A stretch of DNA of 64,000 bases from Diaphorobacter caeni (GTDB taxonomy: Bacteria; Pseudomonadota; Gammaproteobacteria; Burkholderiales; Burkholderiaceae_C): the NCBI RefSeq assembly GCF_015354245.1, contig NZ_JADKYZ010000012.1, positions 1 through 64,000 on the forward strand, read 5' to 3'. The notes under the pieces are model-generated. The model was not told where the DNA came from, made no database searches, and saw only the letters and a program-made list of their open reading frames with translations. A program made the translations under genes and the position numbers. Position 1 is the stretch's first letter. Every line of letters starts with the position of its first letter. This document shows positions 7,071 to 16,893 of the stretch, piece after piece.

Positions 7071-8561
7071 TTACTTCATCACATCGCCAATGCACAGGTA
7101 CTTGATTTCCACGTAGTCGTCCATGCCATGGTGCGAGCCCTCGCGGCCGATGCCGGATTGCTTGACGCCGCCGAAGGGCACGTGTTCGGTCGCGAGAATG
7201 CCGACGTTGACGCCGACCATGCCGTACTCCAGCGCTTCACCCACGCGGAAGATGCGGCCCACGTCGCGGGTGTAGAAATAGCTGGCAAGGCCGAATTCGG
7301 TGGCGTTGGCTGCGGCGATGGCTTCCTGTTCGGTCTTGAACTTGAAGACCGGGGCGAGGGGGCCGAAGGTCTCCTGCGTGGCGCAGAGCATGTCGGCCGA
7401 TGCGTTGGCGAGCACGGTGGGTTCGAAGAACTGGCCCGAGCCCAGCGTCTTGAGCTGATGGCCGCCGGTGACGATGCGGCCGCCCTTGGCGACGGCGTCG
7501 TCCACATGGCGCTGGACCTTGGCGATGGCCGCGTCCTCGATCAGCGGGCCCTGGTTCACTCCGTCCTCGAAGCCGTTGCCGACCTTGGCTGCCTTGACCT
7601 TGGCTGCGAACTTGGTGACGAAGTCGTCGTATACGCCTTCCTGCACGTAGAAGCGGTTGGTGCAGACGCAGGTCTGGCCCGCGTTGCGGTACTTGCTGGC
7701 GAAGGCGCCTTCGACGGCGGAGTCGATGTCGGCATCGTCGAACACGATGAACGGGGCGTTGCCGCCCAGCTCGAGGGAGAGCTTCTTGACCGTGGGCGCG
7801 CTCTGCGCCATCAGGATGCGGCCGACTTCAGTGGAGCCGGTGAAGGAGATGTGGCGCACCACGTCGCTCGCGCAGAGCACCTTGCCGACGGCGATGGAGT
7901 TGTCTGCATCGGCGGTGATCATGTTGATCACGCCAGCGGGGATGCCCGCGCGGATCGCGAGTTCGACGGCGGCCAGCGCGGTGAGCGGCGTGAGCTCCGC
8001 CGGCTTGATGATCACCGGGCAGCCTGCGGCCAGCGCCGGTGCGACCTTGCGGGTGATCATCGCGAGCGGGAAATTCCATGGCGTGATGGCCGCGCAGACG
8101 CCGATCGGCGCCTTCATCACCATGAGGCGGCGGTTGTTGTCGAACTGCGGCAGCATCTCGCCGTTCACGCGCTTGGCTTCTTCGGCAAACCATTCGACGA
8201 AGCTCGCGCCATAGGCCACTTCACCCTTGGCCTCGGGCAGGGGCTTGCCTTGCTCGGCGGTCATGATGCGGCCGAGATCGTCCTGATTGGCCATCAGCAG
8301 ATCGAACCACTTGCGCAGAATGATGCTGCGCTCCTTGGCCGTCAGCGCACGCCATTGCGGCCAGGCCTTGTTGGCGGCGGCGATGGCGGTCTCGGCATCC
8401 TTGGCGCCAAGATTCGCCACATCGGCGAGATGCGCGCCGGTGGCCGGATCGGTCACCGCAAAGCGGGATTTGCCAGCGACCCACTTGCCGTCGATCAACG
8501 CGTCCGTTTTGAGCAGGCTGGGGTCCTTGAGGCTGGCCAGCGGCGATGTCTTCATGTCCAT
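7071..8561 (-). CDS. gabD: Succinate-semialdehyde dehydrogenase (NADP+)
   Basis: This 496-residue aldehyde dehydrogenase oxidises succinate semialdehyde to succinate, the last step of GABA breakdown feeding the TCA cycle. The catalytic glutamate (LELGGNAP) and cysteine (NAGQTCVC, near residue 297) are present, as is the cofactor-binding FTGSTEVGR. The C-terminal FGGVKQSGIGREGSHHGMDDY is typical of GabD rather than betaine-aldehyde enzymes. The start MDMKTSPL at 8561 is chosen for the AAGGAG site 8 bp upstream. No GABA transaminase gene is adjacent. Other semialdehyde substrates, such as glutarate semialdehyde, are possible. Confidence 0.88.
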   Translation of the reverse strand: MDMKTSPLASLKDPSLLKTDALIDGKWVAGKSRFAVTDPATGAHLADVANLGAKDAETAIAAANKAWPQWRALTAKERSIILRKWFDLLMANQDDLGRIMTAEQGKPLPEAKGEVAYGASFVEWFAEEAKRVNGEMLPQFDNNRRLMVMKAPIGVCAAITPWNFPLAMITRKVAPALAAGCPVIIKPAELTPLTALAAVELAIRAGIPAGVINMITADADNSIAVGKVLCASDVVRHISFTGSTEVGRILMAQSAPTVKKLSLELGGNAPFIVFDDADIDSAVEGAFASKYRNAGQTCVCTNRFYVQEGVYDDFVTKFAAKVKAAKVGNGFEDGVNQGPLIEDAAIAKVQRHVDDAVAKGGRIVTGGHQLKTLGSGQFFEPTVLANASADMLCATQETFGPLAPVFKFKTEQEAIAAANATEFGLASYFYTRDVGRIFRVGEALEYGMVGVNVGILATEHVPFGGVKQSGIGREGSHHGMDDYVEIKYLCIGDVMK

Positions 8562-8731
8562 GTCGTGTCTCCTTGGAAGTGTGGGATGGCTGCGCGCGCT
8601 GGAAAACAAGAATCAAGTCAAGACTGGCGATGCAATTCAGCCGCGCTTTGGAAATGGTTTGAATTTCTTTTAACGAGACAAATTATTCCATAAAACAAAA
8701 AATCATTCGACTGAGTGCATGTGCCGCCGCC

Positions 8732-8760
8732 AAACCCACGGGCGACGACAAACCTATAAT
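8732..8760 (+). promoter_or_regulatory. Likely alaS promoter
   Basis: A perfect -10 hexamer TATAAT lies at 8755-8760, about 70 bp before the alaS start. The -35 region about 17 bp upstream (around 8732) has no good TTGACA match, so an activator or a weak -35 is implied. Confidence 0.5.
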
Positions 8761-8830
8761 GCTGGGTTCACTACTGAGGCCGCCATCCGACGAGTTTTCC
8801 GCGAGGCGCGCCCGGAACCCAAGACACACC

Positions 8831-11455
8831 ATGAGCCAACCCACTTTTTCAGTCGCAGACATTCGCAAGACTTTCCTGGACTTCTTCGCATCCAAGGGTC
8901 ACACCGTGGTGGCGTCCAGCTCGCTGGTGCCGGGCAACGACCCGACGCTGATGTTCACCAATTCCGGCATGGTCCAGTTCAAGGACGTGTTCCTCGGTGA
9001 GGACAAGCGCCCCTACAACCGCGCCACGTCCGTCCAGGCCTGCCTGCGCGCCGGCGGCAAGCACAACGATCTGGAGAATGTGGGTTACACCGCGCGTCAC
9101 CACACGTTCTTTGAAATGCTGGGCAACTGGTCGTTCGGCGATTACTTCAAGCAGGAGTCCATCGAGTGGGGCTGGGAACTGCTGACCAAGGTGTTCGGCC
9201 TGCCCGCTGAAAAGCTGCTGGCCACCGTCTATGAAGAGGACGACGAGGCCTTCGACATCTGGACCAAGGTCATCGGCCTGCCGCCCGAGCGCGTGATCCG
9301 CATCGGCGACAACAAGGGCGGCCGCTACAAGAGCGACAACTTCTGGATGATGGCCGACACCGGCCCATGCGGTCCTTGCTCTGAAATCTTCTACGACCAC
9401 GGCGCGCACATCGCCGGTGGCCCTCCAGGCTCGCCCGACGAAGACGGCGACCGCTTCATCGAGATCTGGAACCACGTGTTCATGCAGTTCGACATGAAGG
9501 AAGACGGCTCCATCGTCAAGCTGCCCGCACCGTGCGTGGACACCGGCATGGGCCTCGAGCGTCTGGCCGCCATCCTGCAGCACGTGCACAGCAACTACGA
9601 AATCGACCTGTTCCAGGCGCTCATCAAGGCCGCAGGCCGCGAGACGAACACGGCCGATCTGAACAACCCGTCGCTCAAGGTGATCGCCGACCACATCCGC
9701 GCGACCTCGTTCCTGGTGGCCGACGGCGTGATTCCTTCCAACGAAGGCCGTGGCTACGTGCAGCGCCGCATCATCCGCCGCGCGATCCGCCATGGCTACA
9801 AGCTGGGCCAGAAGACACCGTTCTTCCACAAGCTGGTGCAGGAGCTCGTGGTGCAGATGGGCGACGCGTACCCCAAGCTCAAGGAGCAGGAAGCGCACAT
9901 CACCAGCGTGCTCAAGGCCGAGGAAGAGCGCTTCTTCGAGACGCTGGCCAACGGCATGGAAATCCTCGACAACGCGCTCGCCGGTGGCGTCAAGGTGCTG
10001 CCGGGTGACGTGGCCTTCAAGCTGCACGACACCTATGGTTTCCCGCTCGACCTGTCGAACGACGTGGCGCGCGAGCGCGGCGTGACGGTGGACGAGGCTG
10101 GCTTCAACGCCGCCATGGAACACCAGAAGAGCACTGCCCGCGCGGCAGGCAAGTTCAAGATGGATCGCGCTCTGGAATACACGGGCGATGCCAACACCTT
10201 CACCGGCTACGACAAGCTGGCCGAGCCCGCCAAGGTCGTCGCGCTGTACCGCGAAGGCGAGAGCGTGAACGAGCTCAAGGTCGGCGAGAGCGGCGTGGTC
10301 GTGCTCGACACGACGCCGTTCTATGCGGAATCCGGCGGCCAGGTCGGCGACCAGGGCAAGATCACCGTGGGCACGGCCGTGTTCAAGGTGGAAGACACCT
10401 TGAAGATCAAGGCCGACGTGTTCGGCCACCACGGCATGCTCGAGTCGGGTTCGCTCAAGGTGGGCGATGCGGCTGTGGCGGAAGTGGATACCGAAGTCCG
10501 CGCCGCGACCATGCGCAACCACTCGGTCACCCACATCATGCACAAGGCCCTGCGCGAAGTGCTGGGCGCGCATGTGCAGCAGAAGGGCTCGCTGGTCAAT
10601 GCCGACCGCACGCGTTTCGACTTCGCGCACAACGCGCCCGTCACGGCCGAGCAGATCCGCGAGATCGAGGCCCGCGTGAACAAGGAGATCCTCGCCAACA
10701 GCGACACGCAGGCGCGCGTCATGGACATCGAAAGCGCCCAGAAGACCGGCGCGATGATGCTGTTCGGCGAGAAGTACGGCGAGACCGTGCGCGTGCTCGA
10801 CATCGGCAGCAGTCGCGAACTCTGCGGCGGCACGCACGTGCACCGCACCGGCGACATCGGCCTGTTCAAGATGGTCGGTGAATCCGGTGTGGCCGCAGGC
10901 GTGCGCCGCGTGGAAGCCGTGACCGGCGCCAATGCGCTGGCCTATCTGCAGTCGCTGGAAGACACCGTGACCGAAGCCGCCGCGACGCTCAAGACCCCGA
11001 CCTCGGAGCTCAATCACCGCATCGGCAGCGCGCTCGAGCAGATCAAGGCGCTCGAAAAGGAAGTCGCCGCGCTCAAGGGCAAGCTCGCTTCCAGCCAGGG
11101 CGATGAACTGGTGACGCAGGCCGTGGACGTCAAGGGCATCAAGGTGCTCGCCGCCAAGCTCGAAGGCGCCGACGCCAAGACCCTGCGCGACACCATGGAC
11201 AAGCTGAAAGACAAGCTTGGCGCAGCCGCCATCGTGCTGGCCGCCGTCGACGGCGACAAGGTCCAGCTCGCAGCAGGCGTGACCAAGGCCGAAACCGCCA
11301 AGGTCAAGGCCGGTGAACTCGTCAACTTCGTCGCCCAGCAAGTCGGCGGCAAGGGCGGCGGCAAGCCCGACATGGCCATGGCCGGCGGCACGGACGCCTC
11401 CGGCGTGGCTGCCGCGCTGGCGTCGGTGCAGGCCTGGGTGGCTGAGCGGGTGTAA
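8831..11455 (+). CDS. alaS: Alanyl-tRNA synthetase
   Basis: This 874-residue class II synthetase charges tRNA-Ala, and its editing domain removes mischarged Ser and Gly. Residues 1-240 are the catalytic core ([18 protein letters not shown], class II motif 1 region; [20 protein letters not shown]). The tRNA-recognition region follows. The editing-site zinc ligands are visible: [11 protein letters not shown] (HxxxH, about 564) and [11 protein letters not shown] (CxxxH, about 665). A C-terminal Ala/Lys-rich coiled segment and the C-Ala domain ending [13 protein letters not shown] complete it. Start MSQPTFSV at 8831 gives the family length. A bidirectional terminator follows. Confidence 0.98.
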   Translation: MSQPTFSVADIRKTFLDFFASKGHTVVASSSLVPGNDPTLMFTNSGMVQFKDVFLGEDKRPYNRATSVQACLRAGGKHNDLENVGYTARHHTFFEMLGNWSFGDYFKQESIEWGWELLTKVFGLPAEKLLATVYEEDDEAFDIWTKVIGLPPERVIRIGDNKGGRYKSDNFWMMADTGPCGPCSEIFYDHGAHIAGGPPGSPDEDGDRFIEIWNHVFMQFDMKEDGSIVKLPAPCVDTGMGLERLAAILQHVHSNYEIDLFQALIKAAGRETNTADLNNPSLKVIADHIRATSFLVADGVIPSNEGRGYVQRRIIRRAIRHGYKLGQKTPFFHKLVQELVVQMGDAYPKLKEQEAHITSVLKAEEERFFETLANGMEILDNALAGGVKVLPGDVAFKLHDTYGFPLDLSNDVARERGVTVDEAGFNAAMEHQKSTARAAGKFKMDRALEYTGDANTFTGYDKLAEPAKVVALYREGESVNELKVGESGVVVLDTTPFYAESGGQVGDQGKITVGTAVFKVEDTLKIKADVFGHHGMLESGSLKVGDAAVAEVDTEVRAATMRNHSVTHIMHKALREVLGAHVQQKGSLVNADRTRFDFAHNAPVTAEQIREIEARVNKEILANSDTQARVMDIESAQKTGAMMLFGEKYGETVRVLDIGSSRELCGGTHVHRTGDIGLFKMVGESGVAAGVRRVEAVTGANALAYLQSLEDTVTEAAATLKTPTSELNHRIGSALEQIKALEKEVAALKGKLASSQGDELVTQAVDVKGIKVLAAKLEGADAKTLRDTMDKLKDKLGAAAIVLAAVDGDKVQLAAGVTKAETAKVKAGELVNFVAQQVGGKGGGKPDMAMAGGTDASGVAAALASVQAWVAERV

Positions 11456-11496
11456 TCACCGTTCGCTTCTGGCCTTCGCGGCTCGCAGCGATGTTC

Positions 11497-11530
11497 AAAA
11501 AAATGCCTGATTTCGATCAGGCATTTTTTT
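11497..11530. terminator. Bidirectional rho-independent terminator after alaS
   Basis: ATGCCTGA-TTTCGA-TCAGGCAT is a perfect 8-bp stem flanked by seven A on the left and seven T on the right, so it can end both alaS (+) and the converging NCS2 permease gene (-). Confidence 0.93.
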
Positions 11531-11548
11531 GTCTGCGTTCTTTGAGCG

Positions 11549-13303
11549 TTAATGCTCGAAATGCAGCTTGAGCACCGATGAGTTGGCATCCGCACCCGCA
11601 GCCGTCTGCACGCGGTCGGCCAGATGGGTGAGCAGCAGGCCCGACACATTGTCCAGTGCGGCGAGCAGTGCGGACTCGTCGCCGTCGAGCAGGTCCTGTC
11701 CATGCTGCAGCGGCGTGCCTGCGGGGCCGCCGATCTTCAGCGGTGCGCCGCTGTGCAGCAGTTCCAGGTCGAGGTTGAATTCGTCAAAGCTGCCGCGGAT
11801 GCCCTCTGGCTTGCGTGTACCTGAACCTTGAATGGCTTCCGCAGCCTCCAGCGCGGCCATGGCGGCGCGTTGCACCACCTTGCGGCGCACACCCCAGGCG
11901 GCGCCTTGGGTTTCGACGAAGTTGATGATGTCGTTGTGCAGGTCGGCGGGGTTGAGCGTCTGCTGCGCGCGCTGCGCGGTTCCGAGGCGAAACAGCAGGT
12001 TGAGCACAATGACCACGAGGCCCGCCATCACGAAGCCGCTGCCGATGAGAAAGCGCCAGCTGGCAGGTACGTCCTGCGTCATCTGCGGCATCAGCATGAT
12101 CGAGAGACCCGTGCAGATGGCAAGGCCCACGGTGAAGATGCCACGGCTGTCCATGGCGCGGGACGCGATCAGCTCGAAACCCGAGACGATGAGGAAGCAC
12201 GCGGCGTAGAGCTCGACTGCGCCGAGCACGGGTTCGGGAATCAGCGTCAGCGCGAGCGTCACCTGCGGCAGGAACGCCGCGAGCGCGAGGATGGCGGCGG
12301 TCACCAGACCGATTCGGCGCGCGGTCGAGCGCGTGGCGTGCGCCAGCGCGATGTTGGTCGAGCAGGTGCAGGTGGGGAAGCCGCCCAGCATGCCGCTGAT
12401 GATGTCCCCGATGCCGTTGGCCTTGATGCCGCCGCCCACGGCCTTCATGTTGGCGCGCTTCCAGTCGGCGTCGTCCATTTTGTCGAGCATGGTGACGCTG
12501 CCCAGATTGTCGAGCTGCGTGAGGATGGCGATGAGGCCGATGGCGATGACCATCGCGAAGTCGATCTGAAAGACGGGCGCGTGCACCGTGGGCAAGGCGA
12601 CCAGCGGCGTTGTGGCGAGCGCATCGAGCCCGTCAAGTCTGCCGAGCATGGCCGCGACGATGATGCCCGCCACGATGCCCGCGAGCAGACTCAGCAGGCG
12701 CAGGCGCTTTCCGGCCCAGACGGACAGCACGATGATGCAACCCAGCGTCACGCCCGAGATGGCGACGCTGCCGAGGTTGATCTTCCATTGGTGGTCGAGG
12801 CCGAGCGTGTGCCGCATCGCGGACTCGACGAGCGCCATGCCGCCCATGCAGATCACGGTGCCCACCACGGCGGGTGGGAACAGCGGGCGCATGCGCGTCA
12901 TGAGCGGCCCGGCGGCGAGCGCGACGAGACCGTAGACCAGCGCGATCACCGCCATCGCTCCGGGGCCGTGCGCAGCGACCATGGCCGAGACGAACGTGAT
13001 CATGAACGGGTTGGGCATGTGCACCAGCAGCGTGCCGCTGCCGAAACGCCCGCCCCAGGCCTGCAGCGCGGTGCAGATCGCCATGCCGATGAGCGTCATC
13101 GTCACCATCGACTGCATGCCGTAGCGGTCGAGCCCCGCTATCTTCGCGGCCGCGAGCACATAGGTGATGAAGGCCATCGCCGTGGTCGCGTGCTGTGCGC
13201 CCAGCACCAGCAATGGCCCGAGGGGCACTTTGTCATCAGCGGCGTAAATCAGATCCGGCGGGCGGCGGCGAAGAGGCGAGGGAGGGAGGCTGAACCGGAA
13301 CAT
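11549..13303 (-). CDS. NCS2-family nucleobase permease with C-terminal cytosolic extension
   Basis: This 584-residue membrane transporter belongs to the uracil/xanthine (NCS2, UraA/PbuX) family and probably imports a purine or pyrimidine base with H+ or Na+. About 12-14 hydrophobic segments span residues 30-430. The family signature region around GGGIKANGIGDIISGMLGGF and PTCTCSTNIALA is visible. Residues about 450-584 form an extra soluble tail (VRRKVVQRAAMAALEAAEAI ... LLLTHLADRVQ ... SSVLKLHFEH). Its order of elements resembles a degenerate GHKL/RsbW-type ATPase domain lacking the usual Asn of the N-box. Start MFRFSLPP at 13303 is chosen by alignment to family length; its ribosome binding site is weak. 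Confidence 0.85.
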   Translation of the reverse strand: MFRFSLPPSPLRRRPPDLIYAADDKVPLGPLLVLGAQHATTAMAFITYVLAAAKIAGLDRYGMQSMVTMTLIGMAICTALQAWGGRFGSGTLLVHMPNPFMITFVSAMVAAHGPGAMAVIALVYGLVALAAGPLMTRMRPLFPPAVVGTVICMGGMALVESAMRHTLGLDHQWKINLGSVAISGVTLGCIIVLSVWAGKRLRLLSLLAGIVAGIIVAAMLGRLDGLDALATTPLVALPTVHAPVFQIDFAMVIAIGLIAILTQLDNLGSVTMLDKMDDADWKRANMKAVGGGIKANGIGDIISGMLGGFPTCTCSTNIALAHATRSTARRIGLVTAAILALAAFLPQVTLALTLIPEPVLGAVELYAACFLIVSGFELIASRAMDSRGIFTVGLAICTGLSIMLMPQMTQDVPASWRFLIGSGFVMAGLVVIVLNLLFRLGTAQRAQQTLNPADLHNDIINFVETQGAAWGVRRKVVQRAAMAALEAAEAIQGSGTRKPEGIRGSFDEFNLDLELLHSGAPLKIGGPAGTPLQHGQDLLDGDESALLAALDNVSGLLLTHLADRVQTAAGADANSSVLKLHFEH

Positions 13304-13474
13304 GGGGCGCGCGTGGCGAGGCAGACAGAAGTCAACGATTGTCCGATGCGCGAGGCCTGCGGGCATGCGCGTTTGTCCTGACGGATTGGAGTGAACTTTC
13401 TTCGCGCAAATGTTACCCGGCTGAACTGCCGGAGCGAGCGCCACTCGCTGAAAACGCGCTGCCTGTGACGGACG

Positions 13475-13505
13475 AAAAAAAGCCTCCCGATTTGCATCAG
13501 GAGGC
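13475..13505 (-). terminator. Rho-independent terminator after the YeiH-type gene
   Basis: On the minus strand GCCTCC...GGAGGC (inner GAT/ATC pairs add to the stem) is followed by seven T. It lies 82 bp after the stop of the YeiH-family gene and before the start of the NCS2 gene, separating the two transcripts. Confidence 0.85.
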
Positions 13506-13586
13506 GATGAAAGCTGGGCAATCTGCATTGCCCGGCGCCATTTTGGTTTTCCTTTTCCTAACCTTCTTTTTTCTTTTTCAGTCCCC

Positions 13587-14669
13587 TTACGCCCCCAGCA
13601 GCAGTCGGCTGAGCAGACCGCCACCAATCACGAGCCACACTGCAAGGATGGCAGCCAGCAGCAGCGGCTTCACACCGGCCTTCTTGATCGAGCTGACATG
13701 CGTCGTCAGACCCAGACCCGCCATGGCCATGGCCAGCAGCACGTTGGCGGCCGTGTTCACATTGGAGACCAGTTCCTTGGGCAGCAGGTTCAGCGAGTTG
13801 AACAGCACCACGGCCACGAAACCGAATGCGAACCAGGGCAGGGTCATCTTGGTCTTCTTGCCATCCGCGCCGACCTGTGCGTTTTCCGTACGGGCCAGAT
13901 ATGCCGAGAGAATCACGAGGAACGGAGCCAACATCATCACGCGCACCATCTTGGAGACCAGAGCGGTGGCCGCCGCTTCGAGGCCCATGTTGCGACCAGC
14001 GGCCACCACCTGGGCGACTTCGTGCACGGTCGCGCCGGTGTAGATGCCGAATTCAGTGCCGCCACCAGGAATGAAGCCGGCCGTCAGATTCCACTGGTAG
14101 AGCATGGGGTAGAGGAACATGCAAATCGTGCCGAACACCACCACGGTGGCGACCGCGACGGTCACCTGGTCAGCGCGCGCCTTCACGACGGGCTCCGCGC
14201 CCAGCACGGCGGCCGCGCCGCAGATCGAGGTGCCTGCACCGATCAGCATGACTTGCTTGCGGTCCATGCCCATCCACTTGTGGCCGATCAGCATGGCCAG
14301 AATGAACGTGGCGCCAACGATGATGGCGTCCAGCGTCACGCCGGCAACGCCGACGTGCGCGATGTCGGTCGTGGTCAGGCGAAAACCGTAGAGCACGATG
14401 CCCAGGCGCAGCAGTGTCTGCTTGGTGAAGCCGATGCCCGTGCTGGTCGCCGGTGCAATGCTGCCATACACCGTGTTGCCGATGAACATGCCGATGAGGA
14501 TGGAGAGAGTCAGCGCGCTCAGTCCGTTGGAGGCGAACCATTCGAATGCGCCAAGGTAGGCGGACACGCCGGCAATCACGCCGCAAAGCAGAATGCCCGG
14601 CAGGCGTTTGAACCAGATGGAGCCTGATGGTGGGGGAGCGTGGTGGGTAGCGGTCTTTGCGGTGGACAT
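13587..14669 (-). CDS. YeiH/UPF0324-family membrane protein (putative sulfate exporter)
   Basis: This 360-residue polytopic membrane protein of the YeiH family is annotated in databases as a putative sulfate exporter, though the substrate is not firmly established. About ten hydrophobic segments are visible. Conserved family blocks include LRLGIVLYGFRLT, GAGTSICGAAAVLGAEPVVKA and TGATVHEVAQVVAAG. The length fits the family (about 350). It is divergent from a LysR gene across a 204-bp AT-rich spacer, the arrangement of E. coli yeiH/yeiE, so that regulator is the likely controller. Confidence 0.87.
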   Translation of the reverse strand: MSTAKTATHHAPPPSGSIWFKRLPGILLCGVIAGVSAYLGAFEWFASNGLSALTLSILIGMFIGNTVYGSIAPATSTGIGFTKQTLLRLGIVLYGFRLTTTDIAHVGVAGVTLDAIIVGATFILAMLIGHKWMGMDRKQVMLIGAGTSICGAAAVLGAEPVVKARADQVTVAVATVVVFGTICMFLYPMLYQWNLTAGFIPGGGTEFGIYTGATVHEVAQVVAAGRNMGLEAAATALVSKMVRVMMLAPFLVILSAYLARTENAQVGADGKKTKMTLPWFAFGFVAVVLFNSLNLLPKELVSNVNTAANVLLAMAMAGLGLTTHVSSIKKAGVKPLLLAAILAVWLVIGGGLLSRLLLGA

Positions 14670-14873
14670 GGGAGTCTCTTCCTCGTTCTAATTTTGGTTA
14701 GAAGCTTTTTTGCTTCATTGGAACGAAATGTCTCAAAAACCTCATAAGCAATCCAACAGATTGTTTTTCTATAATCAATCAATGAATTCGCTTAATAACC
14801 AAAACTTCTATTAAAATCAATAGCAAACGATGACCTGCCAGTCGGGTCAAGCATGGGTTTGAAGGAAATTCCA
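14670..14873. promoter_or_regulatory. Divergent control region of the yeiH/LysR pair
   Basis: This AT-rich spacer carries TTTTGGTTA at 14692-14700 and its inverted copy TAACCAAAA at 14796-14804, one near each gene. TATAATCAATCAATGAATTC around 14770-14789 could contain a -10 for the LysR gene. Such paired half-sites suit binding by the LysR product; the assignment is inferred. Confidence 0.45.
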
Positions 14874-15803
14874 ATGGACGTGTTGCGCCTGACATTGAGG
14901 CAATTGCAGATTTTCATGGCCGTCGCGCGCACCGGCAGCACGGCCAGCGCGGCCGAGGCGATTGCGCTGTCACAGTCGGCTACCAGCTCGGCGATCAACG
15001 AGCTGGAGCGGCTGCTGTCGCTGCGCCTGTTCGACCGCACGGGCCGCCGCCTGCTGCTCAACGACAACGGCCGCGCCTTGCTGCCGCGCGCGCAGGCGCT
15101 GCTGGAAGGCGCGGTGGACGTCGAGCGCATGGGCCTCGCGCCTGAGGAGCAACTGCAGATGCTGCGCATCGGCGCGAGCACCACGCTTGGCAATCACGTG
15201 CTGCCACGCCTTCTGGCCGAATACCTGGGCGACCGCCACGCCAAGGCGGCTTCGTGGCATGCGCGCCTTGCCGTCAACAACAGCGCCGAGATCTGCGCGC
15301 GCGTGGCGGCGTTCGAGCTCGACATCGGTCTGATCGAAGGGCCGTCACACGAACCGGCGCTGGAGGTGAATCCCTGGCTGCGCGATGAACTGGTGCTGGT
15401 GGCCTCGCCATCGCATGCGCTCGCGGAGGCGGCCAGAGCATCCGGCAAGCCGCTGTCCATCGACGAGCTGCGCCGTGCCGTGTGGCTGGTGCGCGAGCAG
15501 GGCTCGGGCACGCGCGAGGCGTCAGACGCGGCGGTGCTGCCGCATCTGGGAGGCTACCAGCGCAGCATTGAACTGGGCAGTTCCGAGGCGATCCGCAGCG
15601 CGGCCGCACTGGGCCTGGGCATCGCCAGCCTGTCGCGTTTCGTGATCGATGACTACGTGCGCGATGGTCGCCTGATCGTGCTCGATTCGGCGATGCCGCA
15701 TACCGACCGCCAGTGCTACTGGGTGGTGCACCGGGACAAGCATTTCACGCCCGCGCTCAAGGCGTTCGTGGCGCTGCTGGAGAGTTCGGCTAAGGTGGCT
15801 TGA
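14874..15803 (+). CDS. LysR-family regulator, divergent from the YeiH-type gene
   Basis: This 309-residue LysR-type transcription factor has its helix-turn-helix at residues 1-60 (LTLRQLQIFMAVARTGSTAS, SQSATSSAINELERLLSLRL). The substrate-binding domain runs from about 90 (LRIGASTTLGNHVLPRLLAEY) to the end. The start at 14874 is chosen over 14853 because GAAGGA lies 7 bp upstream and the family begins MDVLRLTLRQL. It most resembles the YeiE/CysR group, consistent with its yeiH neighbour. The gene points away from yeiH and ends 31 bp before the converging diguanylate cyclase gene. Confidence 0.88.
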   Translation: MDVLRLTLRQLQIFMAVARTGSTASAAEAIALSQSATSSAINELERLLSLRLFDRTGRRLLLNDNGRALLPRAQALLEGAVDVERMGLAPEEQLQMLRIGASTTLGNHVLPRLLAEYLGDRHAKAASWHARLAVNNSAEICARVAAFELDIGLIEGPSHEPALEVNPWLRDELVLVASPSHALAEAARASGKPLSIDELRRAVWLVREQGSGTREASDAAVLPHLGGYQRSIELGSSEAIRSAAALGLGIASLSRFVIDDYVRDGRLIVLDSAMPHTDRQCYWVVHRDKHFTPALKAFVALLESSAKVA

Positions 15804-15834
15804 GCCCGCGGTGCGACGCCAGCTCCCGCGGGGT

Positions 15835-16875
15835 TCAGAACAGCTCGATCTCGCCGTGCGCGATCTGCGTCTTGACCTCGCCGCGTGAGAGCATCAGGTC
15901 GTAGTAGCGCACCTGGTTGCGGCCATTTTCCTTGGCGTAGTAGAGGGCCTGATCGGCGCGGCCGAGCACTTCGACCGGGGCGCCGTCCATGGTGGAGGTG
16001 AAGCCGATGCTCACCGTGATGCCGCCGATCTGCGGGAACATGTGTTCCTCGACGGTGGAGCGAAAACGCTCGAAGGCCTGCGCCGCGTGCTCGAGCGTGG
16101 CTGAGCGCAGCAGCACCACGAATTCCTCGCCGCCGAAGCGGAATACCCGGTCCTGCGCGCGGAACGACGAGCGCAGCAGGTTGGCCACGAGGATCAGCAC
16201 CTCGTCACCATAGAGGTGTCCGTAGACGTCATTGACCTGCTTGAAGTGGTCGATGTCAATCACGGCCAGCCATTGCTGGGGCGTGTCGGCTCCGGGCTCG
16301 AGCGGGCCGAAGTCTGAATTCGGTGCGGTGATGCGCGCGAAATGCTCTTCGAAGGTCTTGCGGTTGAGCAGGCCGGTGAGGGCGTCGCGCTCGCTGTAGT
16401 CGAGCAGGCTCTGGTAGTTCTGGTAGACCTGAAACACGCCCATGATGACGTCACGCTGGCGGCGCGTGAAGGGTTTGGTCTGGGTGATCTCAAGGCAGCC
16501 GTAGGCCTTTTCCTCGATCCACACCGGCAGCCAGAGCGTGTGGCTGTGGGGGGCGCTGCGCAGGGCCGCCTCGCAGTGCTCCCTGAGGCACTCGGTGAGC
16601 TCGGGCATGTTGGCGAGAATGCCGCGGGCCGGGTCGGCCGGGGCCTCGCACTCCGAGGAGATCACCTCGCCGCGATGGCTCCAGCTGCGGGGGCGCACCA
16701 TCACCTGCGAGTCGCTGAAGAAGAACTCCAGCGCGCGCACTTCCATGCTCTTGCCCAGTTGCAGCAACGTGGTGAGCACCGATGCCTCCAGACGCAAGTG
16801 GTCCCGGTGTCCGGTCATCTCCACAAGGTGTTGAAGTATGGGTGTCATCGCTGACTGTTCCTGGGTTTCTTCCAT
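15835..16875 (-). CDS. Diguanylate cyclase with N-terminal GAF-like sensor
   Basis: This 346-residue cytosolic enzyme is predicted to make cyclic di-GMP from two GTP. Residues about 15-170 resemble a GAF-type sensor (LHRL-type helices, HTLWLPVWIEEKAYGCLEITQ). The GGDEF domain covers about 185-335. The active-site motif is GGEEF, five residues after RAQD, a complete RxxD inhibitory site, so product inhibition is expected. DIDHFKQVNDVYGHLYGDEVL carries the metal and GTP contacts. There is no membrane segment. An internal ATG at 16848 has AGGAA upstream and could be the real start. It is transcribed with trmB and gluQ orientation, 18 bp from trmB. Confidence 0.92.
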   Translation of the reverse strand: MEETQEQSAMTPILQHLVEMTGHRDHLRLEASVLTTLLQLGKSMEVRALEFFFSDSQVMVRPRSWSHRGEVISSECEAPADPARGILANMPELTECLREHCEAALRSAPHSHTLWLPVWIEEKAYGCLEITQTKPFTRRQRDVIMGVFQVYQNYQSLLDYSERDALTGLLNRKTFEEHFARITAPNSDFGPLEPGADTPQQWLAVIDIDHFKQVNDVYGHLYGDEVLILVANLLRSSFRAQDRVFRFGGEEFVVLLRSATLEHAAQAFERFRSTVEEHMFPQIGGITVSIGFTSTMDGAPVEVLGRADQALYYAKENGRNQVRYYDLMLSRGEVKTQIAHGEIELF

Positions 16876-16893
16876 GGCATTTCCGACGAAGGT

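Noticed and set aside
8849-11341. An 830-codon open frame antisense to alaS
   Set aside because: It mirrors alaS exactly, has His/Val/Leu-rich shadow composition and no ribosome binding site; high GC removes stops on the opposite strand.
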